DNA from: Moorella mulderi DSM 14980
GTDB taxonomy: Bacteria; Bacillota; DSM-521; Neomoorellales; Neomoorellaceae
Reading direction: 5' to 3'
Assembly (NCBI RefSeq): GCF_001594015.1
Contig: NZ_LTBC01000007.1
Location: forward strand, 50,095 to 114,094
Length of the DNA stretch: 64,000 nucleotides
Positions within the stretch are counted from its first letter, which is position 1. Every line of letters starts with the position of its first letter. Below are positions 1 through 9,332 of this stretch, piece by piece. The notes under the pieces were generated by a model that saw only the letters and a program-made list of their open reading frames with translations, was not told where the DNA came from and did no database searches. The translations under genes and the position numbers were made by a program.

Positions 1-267
1 CGCGGCTTCTGCCGGTGAGGCCGGTTTGCCAAGAACCTGCCCCTGACAGACGACAATGGTATCGGCACCGATGACCAGGCCCTCTTTACATGTACCAGCC
101 ACGGCCCGGGCCTTGGCCAGGGCCAGGGCCTCTACCCTGGCCGCCGGTGGGAGGTCCCTGAAGTTGCTTTCATCCACCTGGCTGGGGCGGACGTCGAAGC
201 TTAAACCTATGCGTTGCAAGAGTTCACGCCGTCGCGGTGAGGCCGAAGCCAGAATTAATCTCTCCAC
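1..267 (-). CDS. maf: Maf-like nucleotide pyrophosphatase (partial, N-terminal part)
   Basis: The N-terminal 89 codons are present and the gene runs off the left edge. The start is a GTG at 265-267 with an AAGGAAG ribosome-binding site about 8 nt upstream. The protein begins with the Maf signature ILASASPRRRELL, followed by VDESNF and the acidic motif GADTIV. Members of the Maf/HAM1-like fold hydrolyse non-canonical or modified NTPs (dTTP/UTP type) in the cytoplasm and have been linked to septum formation. It lies 21 bp downstream of rex and is probably co-transcribed with it. The family call is secure. The substrate cannot be told from this fragment. Confidence 0.9.
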   Translation of the reverse strand, partial: MERLILASASPRRRELLQRIGLSFDVRPSQVDESNFRDLPPAARVEALALAKARAVAGTCKEGLVIGADTIVVCQGQVLGKPASPAEAA

Positions 268-288
268 CAGGCCATTCTTCCTTTATTT

Positions 289-936
289 TTACCTCACAAC
301 CTTCATACTCCGGCGGAAGGCCAGGTTAAAGGTGAGGAGTTCCAGGTTGACGGAAAGGTCAACATTGCGGAGTTCGATGTGCTCCGGTACATTGAGCACC
401 CGGGGGGCAAAGTTTAATATTCCCTGGATGCTTGTCTCAACCAGCTGGTCGGCGACGTCCTGGGCATATTCCGCCGGTACGGCAATGATGGCGATCTGGG
501 CCTTTTCCCGTTCGATAATTTCCTTCAGGCGCTCCATGGGGTAGACTTCAACGCCGTTCAAGCGGTAGCCGATTTTATGGGGAGCATTGTCAAAAATGCC
601 TACCACCTTAAAACCGCGCTCGCGAAAGCCACCGTACATGGACAGGGCCGTACCCAGGTTGCCGGCACCGATGATGACCACCGACCAGGTGGTGTTGAGA
701 CCCAAGATCTTGATGATATGCCAGTAAAGATCTTTTACATTATACCCCACCCCACGGGTACCAAATTCGCCAAAATAGGCCAGGTCCTTGCGCACCTGGG
801 CCGGGCTCACGCCAACACCGTCGGCTATTTCCCCCGAAGAGATGGTTGTCACTCCCCGCCGGTCGACCTGGGCCAGGTAGCGGGAATAAACTGAAAGCCG
901 TATAATGGTTGCCTCTGGAATTTTGAGGGTCTTCAC
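289..936 (-). CDS. rex: Redox-sensing transcriptional repressor Rex
   Basis: 215 aa, normal length for Rex. The N-terminal winged helix (residues about 1-80) includes the family stretch [17 protein letters not shown] and the recognition region [19 protein letters not shown] Rossmann domain follows, with the NAD(H) motif GAGNLGTAL near residue 92. The C-terminal helix is the domain-swapped dimer arm. Rex represses fermentation and respiration genes when NADH/NAD+ is low and leaves DNA when NADH binds. The start is a GTG at 936 preceded by a GGGGGCAGG ribosome-binding site. It lies between folC and maf on the same strand. No convincing full Rex operator was found upstream (only TTGTGC-AA-GGTGAT). 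Confidence 0.97.
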   Translation of the reverse strand: MKTLKIPEATIIRLSVYSRYLAQVDRRGVTTISSGEIADGVGVSPAQVRKDLAYFGEFGTRGVGYNVKDLYWHIIKILGLNTTWSVVIIGAGNLGTALSMYGGFRERGFKVVGIFDNAPHKIGYRLNGVEVYPMERLKEIIEREKAQIAIIAVPAEYAQDVADQLVETSIQGILNFAPRVLNVPEHIELRNVDLSVNLELLTFNLAFRRSMKVVR

Positions 937-998
937 CTTAACCTGCCCCCTTGATGGCTAAATATCACCTTGCACAAGTTATATTTTAAAGATATTCG

Positions 999-2321
999 CT
1001 ACCGGCAGGTAAAATCCTCTTTTTTGAGCTTCTTAAGCCATTCTCTGGCGTCTGCCACCATGTACAATGATCCTGTTACACAGATGAGGTCAGACGGCCC
1101 GGCAATATGCAAAGCGCGGTTCAGGGCTTCAGGGATACTTTCAATAACTTCTACCTGTTCAACATACCGGCGCGCAAAGCCCGCAAGGGACTGCCACTCC
1201 CCGGCGCGGGGATTATTGGGCCGGGTGACAATTACCGCTGCAGCCTTTGGGGCCAGCTCGGCCACTACCTTTTCGCGCTCTTTGTCGGCCAGCATCCCCA
1301 GGACCAGGATTAGCTGCCGGTAGGAGAATATTTCTTCCAGGGCCCGGCGGAGAGTCCCAGCCCCGTCAACGTTATGGGCGCCATCGATGACTACCATGGG
1401 TTCCCGGTGCATAATTTCCAGCCGCCCTGGCCAGGAGGCCTGCGCCAGGCCATGACGGATATGAGCCGCCGTGACCCCAAGGCCATGGTGGCGCACGGCC
1501 GCTTCGACCACAGTGACGGCTATGGCGGCATTTTCCAGCTGGTGCCTGCCCAGCAGGGGGGTTCTAAGGCCTTTATAAGTTCCCAGCAGGCCCTGCAGGT
1601 CAAACTCGCCCCCGGCCAGGGACACCCGGCGTTCCTGCCAGGTGACATCCCGGCCCACGCGGTAAAGGGTGGCCCCCTTTTCCCGGCAGGTACGGCTGAT
1701 CACTTCCAGGGCCTCGGGGCGATGGGCCGCAGTCACCACGATGCCGCCTTCCTTGATAATCCCGGCCTTGACCCTGGCTATTGCAGCTATATTGTTCCCC
1801 AGGTACTGCATGTGATCCATACCCACATTGGTGATGACACTTACCAGGGCAGAATCAATAACATTGGTAGAATCAATGGCCCCCCCGAGGCCGACCTCCA
1901 GGACCGCCAGGTCAGCACCCTCCTCGGCAAAATATTTCAGGGCCGCTGCCGTACTTACTTCAAATTCCGTCGGGTGTTCATAACCTGCGGCCACCATCGC
2001 CTCTAATACTGGCTTAAACCATGTCAGGAGGGCTGCCAGGCGCTCTTCTGGGATAGGCACGCCATTAATCCGCATCCGTTCGGTATAGGAATGAAGGTGA
2101 GGAGAAGTAAAAAGACCTATCCGGTAACCGGCCTGCTCCAGGATACTGGCAACCATGGCGGCTACCGAACCCTTGCCGTTGGTCCCGCCAATATGGATAA
2201 ACCGCAACCGTTCCTGGGGCGAACCGCAGCGGCGGGTGAGCTCTTTAATCCGCTCCAGGCCAAGATTACAGCCAAACTTTGTCAGCTGCCTTAGAAATTC
2301 CAGTGCTTCCCTATAGTTCAC
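999..2321 (-). CDS. folC: Bifunctional folylpolyglutamate synthase / dihydrofolate synthase
   Basis: 440 aa, full length for FolC. The P-loop GTNGKGSVAAM lies near residue 46. The Mur-ligase-type central motif TNVGMDHMQYLG and the C-terminal ligase motif VIDGAHNVDG are all present. The enzyme adds L-glutamate to dihydropteroate and to reduced folates with ATP, in the cytoplasm. Folate supply matters in an organism that probably uses the Wood-Ljungdahl pathway, but that link is inference. It starts 12 bp after the valS stop, so the two are almost certainly co-transcribed. Confidence 0.97.
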   Translation of the reverse strand: MNYREALEFLRQLTKFGCNLGLERIKELTRRCGSPQERLRFIHIGGTNGKGSVAAMVASILEQAGYRIGLFTSPHLHSYTERMRINGVPIPEERLAALLTWFKPVLEAMVAAGYEHPTEFEVSTAAALKYFAEEGADLAVLEVGLGGAIDSTNVIDSALVSVITNVGMDHMQYLGNNIAAIARVKAGIIKEGGIVVTAAHRPEALEVISRTCREKGATLYRVGRDVTWQERRVSLAGGEFDLQGLLGTYKGLRTPLLGRHQLENAAIAVTVVEAAVRHHGLGVTAAHIRHGLAQASWPGRLEIMHREPMVVIDGAHNVDGAGTLRRALEEIFSYRQLILVLGMLADKEREKVVAELAPKAAAVIVTRPNNPRAGEWQSLAGFARRYVEQVEVIESIPEALNRALHIAGPSDLICVTGSLYMVADAREWLKKLKKEDFTCR

Positions 2322-2333
2322 CCCCTTCGCCTC

Positions 2334-4976
2334 CTAACCCTGGAGGAAGCTCAGGCGCTGGCTCAAAGCCGCTACCTTGCTCTTTAATTCCGCCGCCTTG
2401 GCTTCTTCCTTGGCCACAATGGCCGCCGGGGCCTTGGTGCGGAAGTCGACCCTGGCCAGTTTCTTTTCCACCTTTTCTAGCTCGGCCCGGGTATTTTGCA
2501 GTTCCTTCTCCAGGCGGGCCTGTTCCTTTTCCAGGTCAATGAGGCCGGCCAGGGGCAGGAAGACCTGTACGCCGCCGGTGACCGCCGTTGCCGCCCGGGC
2601 GGGTGGCTGGGGTAAAGCAGCCTTCACCTCCACCGGGCTGGCTGCCGCCAGTACCTCCAGGTAACCGGAGGCCTCCTGTAAAGTTTGCCGGTCTTCGCCT
2701 GAGGCCGTTACCAGGATGACCCCGGCCGACCGTCCCGGGGGTACATTCATTTCGCTGCGCAGGTTGCGGATGGCCCTGATGACAGCCATTACGAGTTCCA
2801 TGGCCTTCTCCGCGTCATTGTCATCCCGCTCCGGCAAAACCCGGGGCCAGGAGCTGATCATGATACTCTCCCTTTTCCCCGGTAAGTGCTGCCATATCTC
2901 TTCGGTAATAAAGGGCATAAAGGGATGGAGGAGCTGGAGGCTTTTACCCAGGACTTCCACCAGGACTCCCTGGGCCACCTGCCTGGCTTTTTGATCCTTG
3001 CCGTACAGGCGGGGTTTGATTAGTTCAATATACCAGTCGCAAAATTCCCCCCAGAAAAAGTCATATAGGAGCCGGGCCACCTCGCCGATTTCATAGGCCT
3101 CGAGGCCCTCCGTGACCTCGCGAATAAGCCCGTTTAAACGGCTTAAAATCCAGCGGTCGGGCAGGGCCAGATCTTTTGGCTCAAGGGGAACGGGTTTAAA
3201 GTCCTCCAGGTTCATGAGGGCAAAGCGGGCCGCATTCCAGATTTTATTGGTGAAATTGCGGGTGCCCTCTAGGCGTTCGGGGTGAAAACGCAGGTCGTTC
3301 CCCGGCGTATTGCCGGTAACCAGCATAAAGCGCAGGCAGTCGGCCCCGTATTTTTCAATTACCTCCATGGGATCGACGCCGTTACCCAGGGATTTGCTCA
3401 TCTTCCGCCCTTGCGCATCCAGGACGAGGCCATGGATGAAAACCTCCCGGAAGGGCACCTGGCCCATGAACTCCAGGCCCATGAAAAGCATCCGGGCAAC
3501 CCAGAAAAAGATGATATCCCGGCCTGTTACCAGGACGGAAGTAGGATAGAAAGTTTTCAGTTCCGGGGTATCTTCCGGCCAGCCCAGGGTGGAAAAGGGC
3601 CAGAGGGCGGAACTGAACCATGTATCCAGGACATCGGGATCCTGTTCCAGGGCCGTACTGCCGCAGGCGGGACACTCCTCAGGATCTGCTACGGCGCAAA
3701 TTTCTTCACCGCACTGCTGGCAGTACCAGACAGGAATACGGTGGCCCCACCAGAGCTGGCGGGAAATGCACCAGTCACGGATATTCTCCAGCCAGTTCAG
3801 GTATATTTTCGTGAAGCGTTCCGGGATAAAACGGACCTTACCTTCTTTCGCCGCCTGGATGGCCGGCGCGGCCAGGGGAGCCATGCGCACGAACCACTGG
3901 GGTGAAACCAGGGGCTCCACCACGGTGCCGCAACGGTAACAATGCCCTACGGCATGGGTATGGTCTTCCACCTTGACCAGGAAGCCCTTATTTTTCAGGT
4001 CTTCAACTATTCTCTGGCGGCAGGCGTAGCGTTCCATGCCCGCGTAGGGACCGGCCTCTTCCGTCATCACCGCATCCTTGCCGATGACGGTAATGGCGGG
4101 AAGGTTATGCCGGGCCGCCACTTCAAAGTCATTGGGATCATGGGCCGGGGTTATCTTGACGGCGCCGGTGCCAAAGGAAGGATCGACGTAGCTGTCGGCG
4201 ATGAGGGGGATTTCCCGGTTAACCAGGGGAAGAACCAGGGTTTTCCCGATCAACCCCCGGTAACGCTCGGCCTCGGGGTTCACGGCTACGGCCGTATCGC
4301 CCAGCATGGTTTCCGGCCGGGTGGTGGCCACGGTAATACCACCGCTGCCGTCTTTAAAGGGATAGCGGATATACCAGAGACGGCCGGCTTCCTCTTCATG
4401 CTCAACTTCAATGTCGGAAATGGTGGTGTGGCAGCGGGGGCACCAGTTGATAATATAGTTGCCCCGGTAAATAAGGCCCTTTTCATAGAGGCGGACAAAG
4501 ACCTCGCGCACGGCCCGGGAACAGCCCTCGTCCATGGTAAAGCGCTCCCGGCTCCAGTCGCAGGAGGTGCCTAAGAGGCGCAGCTGCCTGGTAATGCGGT
4601 TGCCGTACTCGTTTTTCCAGGCCCAGACGCGTTCCAGGAACTTCTCCCGGCCCAGGTCATACTTGCTCAAGCCCTCTTTGGCCAGCTCTTCTTCCACCCG
4701 GGCCTGGGTGGCTATGCCGGCATGGTCGGTACCCGGCACCCACAGGGTGGCATCCCCCCGCATGCGGTGCCAGCGGGTGAGGATGTCCTGGAGGGTATTG
4801 TCCAGGGCATGGCCCAGGTGCAGGCTCCCGGTAACGTTGGGCGGGGGCATAACTATGCTGAAGGGTTGCTGGCCTGCTGCCGGCAGGGGACCGCGAAAAT
4901 AGCCTGCTTCAGTCCAGTAGCGGTACCATTTTTCTTCTACGGCTTTAGGATCGTAGACCTTATCTAGCGCAGCCAA
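2334..4976 (-). CDS. valS: Valyl-tRNA synthetase
   Basis: 880 aa class I aminoacyl-tRNA synthetase, full length. The catalytic domain has the HIGH-type motif as HLGH inside [17 protein letters not shown] near residue 45, and the KMSKS motif in [11 protein letters not shown] near residue 525. The CP1 editing domain ([15 protein letters not shown]) lies in between. The C terminus is the Val-tRNA coiled coil (residues about 815-880). The start is TTG at 4974-4976 with AAGGAGG 8 nt upstream. A consensus promoter and a terminator-like hairpin lie in the 126 bp between lonA and valS, so the gene can be transcribed on its own. Confidence 0.98.
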   Translation of the reverse strand: MAALDKVYDPKAVEEKWYRYWTEAGYFRGPLPAAGQQPFSIVMPPPNVTGSLHLGHALDNTLQDILTRWHRMRGDATLWVPGTDHAGIATQARVEEELAKEGLSKYDLGREKFLERVWAWKNEYGNRITRQLRLLGTSCDWSRERFTMDEGCSRAVREVFVRLYEKGLIYRGNYIINWCPRCHTTISDIEVEHEEEAGRLWYIRYPFKDGSGGITVATTRPETMLGDTAVAVNPEAERYRGLIGKTLVLPLVNREIPLIADSYVDPSFGTGAVKITPAHDPNDFEVAARHNLPAITVIGKDAVMTEEAGPYAGMERYACRQRIVEDLKNKGFLVKVEDHTHAVGHCYRCGTVVEPLVSPQWFVRMAPLAAPAIQAAKEGKVRFIPERFTKIYLNWLENIRDWCISRQLWWGHRIPVWYCQQCGEEICAVADPEECPACGSTALEQDPDVLDTWFSSALWPFSTLGWPEDTPELKTFYPTSVLVTGRDIIFFWVARMLFMGLEFMGQVPFREVFIHGLVLDAQGRKMSKSLGNGVDPMEVIEKYGADCLRFMLVTGNTPGNDLRFHPERLEGTRNFTNKIWNAARFALMNLEDFKPVPLEPKDLALPDRWILSRLNGLIREVTEGLEAYEIGEVARLLYDFFWGEFCDWYIELIKPRLYGKDQKARQVAQGVLVEVLGKSLQLLHPFMPFITEEIWQHLPGKRESIMISSWPRVLPERDDNDAEKAMELVMAVIRAIRNLRSEMNVPPGRSAGVILVTASGEDRQTLQEASGYLEVLAAASPVEVKAALPQPPARAATAVTGGVQVFLPLAGLIDLEKEQARLEKELQNTRAELEKVEKKLARVDFRTKAPAAIVAKEEAKAAELKSKVAALSQRLSFLQG

Positions 4977-4997
4977 AACGCTTGCCTCCTTACCTAC

Positions 4998-5030
4998 AAA
5001 AAACCCCCATCCGCCCGGACGGACGAGGGG
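4998..5030 (-). terminator. Intrinsic terminator between lonA and valS, possibly a valS leader attenuator
   Basis: On the minus strand, CCCC and TCCG pair with CGGA and GGGG across a small internal loop (arms 5020-5030 and 5004-5013), followed by a run of six T (5003-4998). The hairpin is downstream of lonA. It also sits downstream of the valS promoter at 5063-5092, so it would lie inside a valS leader of about 80 nt. No T-box sequence (AGGGTGGNACCGCG) was found there. Terminator of lonA is the simplest reading. Confidence 0.7.
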
Positions 5031-5062
5031 AGATAAGCCATAACGGCACTCTCTACCGTACT

Positions 5063-5092
5063 ATCTTACCGATTTCTGGCTCTTACTGTCAA
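5063..5092 (-). promoter_or_regulatory. Sigma-A type promoter for valS-folC
   Basis: On the minus strand the -35 box is TTGACA (5087-5092) and the -10 box is TAAGAT (5063-5068), separated by 18 bp. Expected transcription start is near 5056. The site begins 10 bp after the lonA stop, which suggests an independent valS-folC(-rex-maf) transcript. Confidence 0.7.
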
Positions 5093-5102
5093 GTATTGTC
5101 TG

Positions 5103-7415
5103 TTATTCTTCCTTCCTCACCAGGGCTTCCTTCAGGACTTCATCCATATGCTCCACCAGGATGAAGTTGAGCTTGCGCCGGATATTGGCCGGGATGTCCT
5201 CCAGGTTTTTTTCATTCTCCCGGGGGAGGATAATGTTTTTGACACCGGCCCGGTGGGCCGCCAGGACCTTTTCTTTAATACCGCCTACCGGCAACACCCG
5301 GCCGCGCAGGGTTATCTCGCCCGTCATGGCGAGATTACCCTTCACCGGTACACCGGTGAGGGCCGAGGCCATGGCCGTAGCCATGGTAATCCCCGCCGAA
5401 GGCCCGTCTTTGGGGATGGCCCCCTCGGGTACGTGGATGTGCAGGTCATGCTTCTCATGGAAGTCTGCTTCCAGCCCCAGGGTGTCGGCCCGGGAACGGA
5501 TATAGCTGAAGCCGGCGTATGCGGATTCTTTCATGACATCGCCGAGTTTCCCCGTCAGGGTAAGGTTACCCTTACCCTTCATGACGGAAACTTCTACATT
5601 GAGCACCTCGCCGCCGACTTCCGTCCAGGCCAGCCCGTTGGCCACCCCTACCACCTCATTCTGGAAGGCTTCCGTGTGCCGGTAACGGGGAATACCCAGG
5701 TACTCTTCCAGATTCCCGGCGGTAATTCTAACTGCTTTAGTTTTACCGCTGACAATATCCCGGGCCGTCTTGCGGCAAATGGTGGCAATCTGCCGCTCCA
5801 GGTTGCGCACCCCGGCTTCCCGGGTGTATTCCCGTACAATCCGGCGCAGGGCATTTTCTGATATTTCCAGCTGGTCCTTTTTCAGGCCGTGTTCTTTGAT
5901 TTGTTTGGGCAATAAGTGCAAAGCAGCGATTTTAACCTTTTCCTCTTCGGTATAACCCGGGATGCGGATAACCTCCATCCGGTCGAGGAGCGGGCGCGGG
6001 ATGGAGTATTCGACGTTGGCCGTGGTAATAAACATGACCCTGGAGAGATCAAAGGGAGCTTCAATATAGTGATCGCTGAACATATGGTTCTGTTCCGGGT
6101 CCAGGACCTCCAGCAGGGCCGAAGCCGGGTCGCCGCGAAAGTCGCTGCTCAGTTTATCAATTTCATCCAGTAAAAAGACCGGGTTCCTGGTACCTGCCTG
6201 CTTCATGCCCTGGATTATCCGCCCCGGCAGGGCGCCCACATAGGTGCGCCGGTGGCCTCTGATCTCGGCCTCATCCCGCACCCCGCCTAAAGATATGCGC
6301 ACAAACTTGCGCTGCAGGGCCCGGGCAATGGATTTGGCCAGGGACGTCTTGCCTACTCCTGGCGGCCCGACAAAGCAGATAATGGGACCTTTCATTTTCT
6401 TAGCCAGCTGGCGGATGGCCAGGTATTCCAGAATGCGGTCCTTGACTTCTTTTAAGCCATAGTGATCCTCATCAAGGATGCGCTCGGCCACCTTTACATC
6501 CAGGCGGTCCCGGGTTTGCTTGTTCCACGGCAGGCTCAAAAGCCAGTCCAGGTAGTTGCGAACAACCGTTGTCTCAGCAACCATGGGCGGCATTTTTTCC
6601 AGGCGTTCGACTTCCTTTAAAGCCCGCTCCCGCACGTCTTTGGGCAGCCTGGCTGCTTCAATTTTCTGCCGCAGTTCCTCGGCCTCGGCTACCCTTTCAT
6701 CTTTTTCCCCCAGCTCTTTCTGGATGGCTTTAATCTGCTCACGCAGGTAGTACTCCTTCTGGGTCTTTTCCATCTGCTTGCGGACGCGTAAGTTGATCTT
6801 CCGTTCCAGTTCCAGGATTTCCTTTTCCTTGGCCAGGATTTCGCACAGGAGGTTCAGGCGTTCTTTAATGTCTACAGCTTCCAGCACGGCCTGTTTATCA
6901 GTCAGTTTAAGGTTAAGGTGGGAAGCCACCACATCGGCCAGCCGCCCCGGTTCCTCCAGGCTGACGACGGCCACCACCGTCTCCGGGGGTATTCTTTTGG
7001 ACATCTTGACATAGGTCTCAAATTCATCGATCAGGCAGCGCATGAGGGCTTCGATTTCGCTGGAAGTTTCGGCAGGCTCCGGGGCTTCCTCAACTTCAAC
7101 TTTAAGGAAGGGATCATAGCTCAAATATTCCCTGATCTTTCCCCGCCGGATACCCTCAACGAGGATGCGAATGGTGCCGCCGGGTAATTTTAATAATTGC
7201 TTTATCTCAGCTATGGTCCCGGTAGTATAAATATCATCTTCCCCGGGATCGTCATCCTGGGCCTCCTTTTGCATGGCCAGGAAAATAACCCGGTCCCTTA
7301 GCATTGCCTCCTCAATGGCACTGACCGAACGCTCCCGCCCGACATCCAGGTGAATTACCGTGTAAGGAAAAACAATAACCCCTCGCAGGGGCAACAGGGG
7401 AAGGATTCGACTCAA
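5103..7415 (-). CDS. lon: ATP-dependent protease LonA
   Basis: 770 aa with the normal LonA order. The N-terminal substrate-binding LON domain covers about residues 1-200, followed by a coiled coil rich in E/K/R (200-280). The AAA+ module has Walker [10 protein letters not shown] near residue 350 and Walker [11 protein letters not shown]. The proteolytic domain has catalytic Ser in [10 protein letters not shown] and Lys in [14 protein letters not shown]. It degrades misfolded and regulatory proteins in the cytoplasm. The start is TTG at 7415 behind GGAGGTG. A promoter (7480-7508) sits between it and lonB, so the two Lon-type genes are adjacent but can be expressed separately. Confidence 0.97.
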   Translation of the reverse strand: MSRILPLLPLRGVIVFPYTVIHLDVGRERSVSAIEEAMLRDRVIFLAMQKEAQDDDPGEDDIYTTGTIAEIKQLLKLPGGTIRILVEGIRRGKIREYLSYDPFLKVEVEEAPEPAETSSEIEALMRCLIDEFETYVKMSKRIPPETVVAVVSLEEPGRLADVVASHLNLKLTDKQAVLEAVDIKERLNLLCEILAKEKEILELERKINLRVRKQMEKTQKEYYLREQIKAIQKELGEKDERVAEAEELRQKIEAARLPKDVRERALKEVERLEKMPPMVAETTVVRNYLDWLLSLPWNKQTRDRLDVKVAERILDEDHYGLKEVKDRILEYLAIRQLAKKMKGPIICFVGPPGVGKTSLAKSIARALQRKFVRISLGGVRDEAEIRGHRRTYVGALPGRIIQGMKQAGTRNPVFLLDEIDKLSSDFRGDPASALLEVLDPEQNHMFSDHYIEAPFDLSRVMFITTANVEYSIPRPLLDRMEVIRIPGYTEEEKVKIAALHLLPKQIKEHGLKKDQLEISENALRRIVREYTREAGVRNLERQIATICRKTARDIVSGKTKAVRITAGNLEEYLGIPRYRHTEAFQNEVVGVANGLAWTEVGGEVLNVEVSVMKGKGNLTLTGKLGDVMKESAYAGFSYIRSRADTLGLEADFHEKHDLHIHVPEGAIPKDGPSAGITMATAMASALTGVPVKGNLAMTGEITLRGRVLPVGGIKEKVLAAHRAGVKNIILPRENEKNLEDIPANIRRKLNFILVEHMDEVLKEALVRKEE

Positions 7416-7479
7416 ACTTTACACCTCCAGGGTGCTCCCTCGTATATACTTTTATCTCTCCAGGTAATTATTCGAGTAT

Positions 7480-7508
7480 ATTCTACGGCATTATTCGTCT
7501 TATTGCAA
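7480..7508 (-). promoter_or_regulatory. Sigma-A type promoter for lonA
   Basis: On the minus strand the -35 is TTGCAA (7503-7508), the spacer is 17 bp and the -10 is TAGAAT (7480-7485). It lies just after the lonB stop and about 65 bp before the lonA TTG start. No CIRCE or CtsR-like operator was recognised nearby. Confidence 0.65.
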
Positions 7509-7513
7509 TAGCT

Positions 7514-9232
7514 TTAGCAGCTTAACGGGCGGGAGGGCAAAGGTGAAGCGCTTAAAACCTGGGGCCGGGCTTTGAAGCTTTCATGGCCGCTGACCTTTGC
7601 CCGCGGCATTAAGGCCTGTTCCAGGACCTCGTTGACCGTCTGCACAGGCACTACCTGGATATCCGGCAAAGAGCGGTATATTTCCTGCCAGTTATCTTTA
7701 GGAATGAGCACTTTTTTCGCCCCGGCAAGGCGGGCAGCTTCTACCTTGGCAACCACACCGCCCACCGGCCGGACGGCACCCCGGATAGAAACTTCCCCGG
7801 TCATGGCAACCAGGTTGTTAACCGGTATGTCCGTAAAGGCGGAATAAGCGGCCGTTAACATGCTGATACCGGCGGAAGGCCCATCTACCGGTACTCCCCC
7901 GGGAAAATTAAGGTGAATATCATAATCCCGTACATCTACCTGTAAGAGCTTGCGTAAGACAGTCAGGACATTATCCACCGCATTGCGGGCCATGCTCCGG
8001 CGCCGCACCCGGCGGCCGTCGCTACTTCCGCTTTCTTCTTCCTCGATGACGCCCGTAACGGTAACCTGGCCGCGGCGGTGGCCGGCAAAATTAACACTGG
8101 CTTCCAGCTCGACGAGAAGGCCCATATTGGGACCGTAGACGGCCAGGGCGTTAACCACGCCCACCTGGGGCTCAACTGGAACCCGGCCGTCCTGGCGCGG
8201 GGTATACTGGCAGCTGGTTACCACCCATTCCACATCCTCGCGGGTAATCTCCTGGCGCTTTTCCGTAATGGCCAGGCCTGCTGCCAGCTGCACCATGTTA
8301 ACGGCTTCGCGGCCGTTGGTGGCATACTGCTTGATTACTTCCACGGCGGCCGGGGCAATGGTTAAGTTTATCTTCCTGGCCGCATTGCGGACGATGGTGC
8401 CGATCTCTTCCGCGAGCAGGGGGCGGAAAAAGACTTCCAGGCAGCGTGAGCGGATGGCGGCCGGGATCTCCTGGGGCAAACGGGTAGTGGCTCCTACCAG
8501 GCGAAAATCGGCCGGCAGGCCGTTCCGGAAGATATCATGGATATGGCTGGGGATATTGCTGTCTTCCGAACTGTAATAAGCGCTTTCCAGGATCACTTTC
8601 CGGTCTTCCAGGACCTTGAGCAGCTTGTTAATCTGGATGGGGTGCAGTTCGCCAATTTCATCAATAAACAGGATACCTCCGTGGGCGCGGGTGACGGCCC
8701 CGGGTTTGGGCTGGGGAATACCGGCCATTCCCAGGGGGCCGGCCCCCTGGTAGATGGGGTCATGCACGGAACCAATCAGGGGATCGGCAATGCCCCGTTC
8801 ATCAAAACGCGAGGTCGCCCCGTCTACTTCCACAAACTGAGCCGTCTCTTTAAAGGGGGAGTGGGGGTTTTTCTTGGCTTCTTCCAGGACCAGGCGGGCC
8901 GCTGCCGTCTTGCCTACCCCCGGCGGCCCGTAGATAATAACGTGCTGGGGGTTGGGACCACAGAGGGCGGCCCGGAGCGCTTTAAGGCCCTCCTCCTGGC
9001 CGATTATCTCCTCAAAAGTAGTGGGCCGGGTCTTTTCCGCCAGGGGTTCCGACAGGGATATTTCCCGCATCCGCTGGAGTTTCTCCAGTTCTTTACGGGA
9101 CTCTTTCTCGACAGCCACCCGGTTGCCCTGCTGGTTGCGCAAAAGGTTCCAGAAATAGAGGCCGATTATCACGGCAAAAAATATCTGGATAAAGCTTAAG
9201 AATCCTCCCAGACCCTGACCCCATTCATACAT
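7514..9232 (-). CDS. lonB: LonB, membrane-anchored Lon-type protease (Bacillus-type)
   Basis: 572 aa. One N-terminal transmembrane segment (residues about 10-30, FLSFIQIFFAVIIGLYFW) replaces the LonA substrate domain. An AAA+ module follows, with Walker [15 protein letters not shown] near residue 103 and Walker B GGILFIDEIGEL. The Lon protease domain has catalytic Ser in VDGPSAGISM and Lys in GGVVAKVEAARLAG. In Bacillus, LonB is forespore-associated. The last 30 or so residues after ALMPRAK are an unusual low-complexity tail. The start ATG (9230-9232) has an AAAGGAG ribosome-binding site buried in a 13-bp hairpin described separately. Confidence 0.95.
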   Translation of the reverse strand: MYEWGQGLGGFLSFIQIFFAVIIGLYFWNLLRNQQGNRVAVEKESRKELEKLQRMREISLSEPLAEKTRPTTFEEIIGQEEGLKALRAALCGPNPQHVIIYGPPGVGKTAAARLVLEEAKKNPHSPFKETAQFVEVDGATSRFDERGIADPLIGSVHDPIYQGAGPLGMAGIPQPKPGAVTRAHGGILFIDEIGELHPIQINKLLKVLEDRKVILESAYYSSEDSNIPSHIHDIFRNGLPADFRLVGATTRLPQEIPAAIRSRCLEVFFRPLLAEEIGTIVRNAARKINLTIAPAAVEVIKQYATNGREAVNMVQLAAGLAITEKRQEITREDVEWVVTSCQYTPRQDGRVPVEPQVGVVNALAVYGPNMGLLVELEASVNFAGHRRGQVTVTGVIEEEESGSSDGRRVRRRSMARNAVDNVLTVLRKLLQVDVRDYDIHLNFPGGVPVDGPSAGISMLTAAYSAFTDIPVNNLVAMTGEVSIRGAVRPVGGVVAKVEAARLAGAKKVLIPKDNWQEIYRSLPDIQVVPVQTVNEVLEQALMPRAKVSGHESFKARPQVLSASPLPSRPLSC

Positions 9233-9242
9233 TGGTCTTTAC

Positions 9243-9286
9243 TCCTTTCCGGATATCTCTATCACCTAAAGTTTATCCGGAAAGGA
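9243..9286 (-). promoter_or_regulatory. Hairpin that sequesters the lonB ribosome-binding site (RNA-thermometer candidate)
   Basis: Perfect inverted repeat of 13 bp: arm TCCTTTCCGGATA at 9243-9255 and its complement at 9274-9286, with an 18-nt loop. In the minus-strand transcript the 3' arm ends in GGAAAGGA, which is most of the lonB Shine-Dalgarno sequence (AAAGGAG, 9 nt before ATG). Folding would hide it from ribosomes. There is no U-run after it, so it is not a terminator in this direction. Regulation by melting, protein or antisense binding is inference. Confidence 0.6.
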
Positions 9287-9297
9287 AGATTTTATCC

Positions 9298-9326
9298 AAA
9301 AAGGCGGTGGCTTGCCCGCCACCGCC
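9298..9326 (-). terminator. Intrinsic terminator of clpX
   Basis: Perfect 8-bp stem GGCGGTGG / CCACCGCC (9319-9326 and 9303-9310) with an 8-nt loop, followed on the minus strand by TTTTT (9302-9298). It lies directly after the clpX stop and ends the tig-clpP-clpX unit before lonB. Confidence 0.9.
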
Positions 9327-9332
9327 TTGCCA

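Noticed and set aside
937..998. Possible Rex box upstream of rex (TTGTGC-AA-GGTGAT)
   Set aside because: Only one half-site matches the usual operator; not enough to claim autoregulation.
577..2294. Plus-strand open frames opposite rex and folC
   Set aside because: They are shadows of strongly supported minus-strand genes and show no family motifs or ribosome-binding sites.
2377..4967. Plus-strand open frames opposite valS
   Set aside because: The GC-rich antisense of a conserved synthetase gives long open frames; none has a recognisable domain.
4977..5102. T-box leader for valS
   Set aside because: The leader is too short and the AGGGTGG-type T-box sequence is absent.
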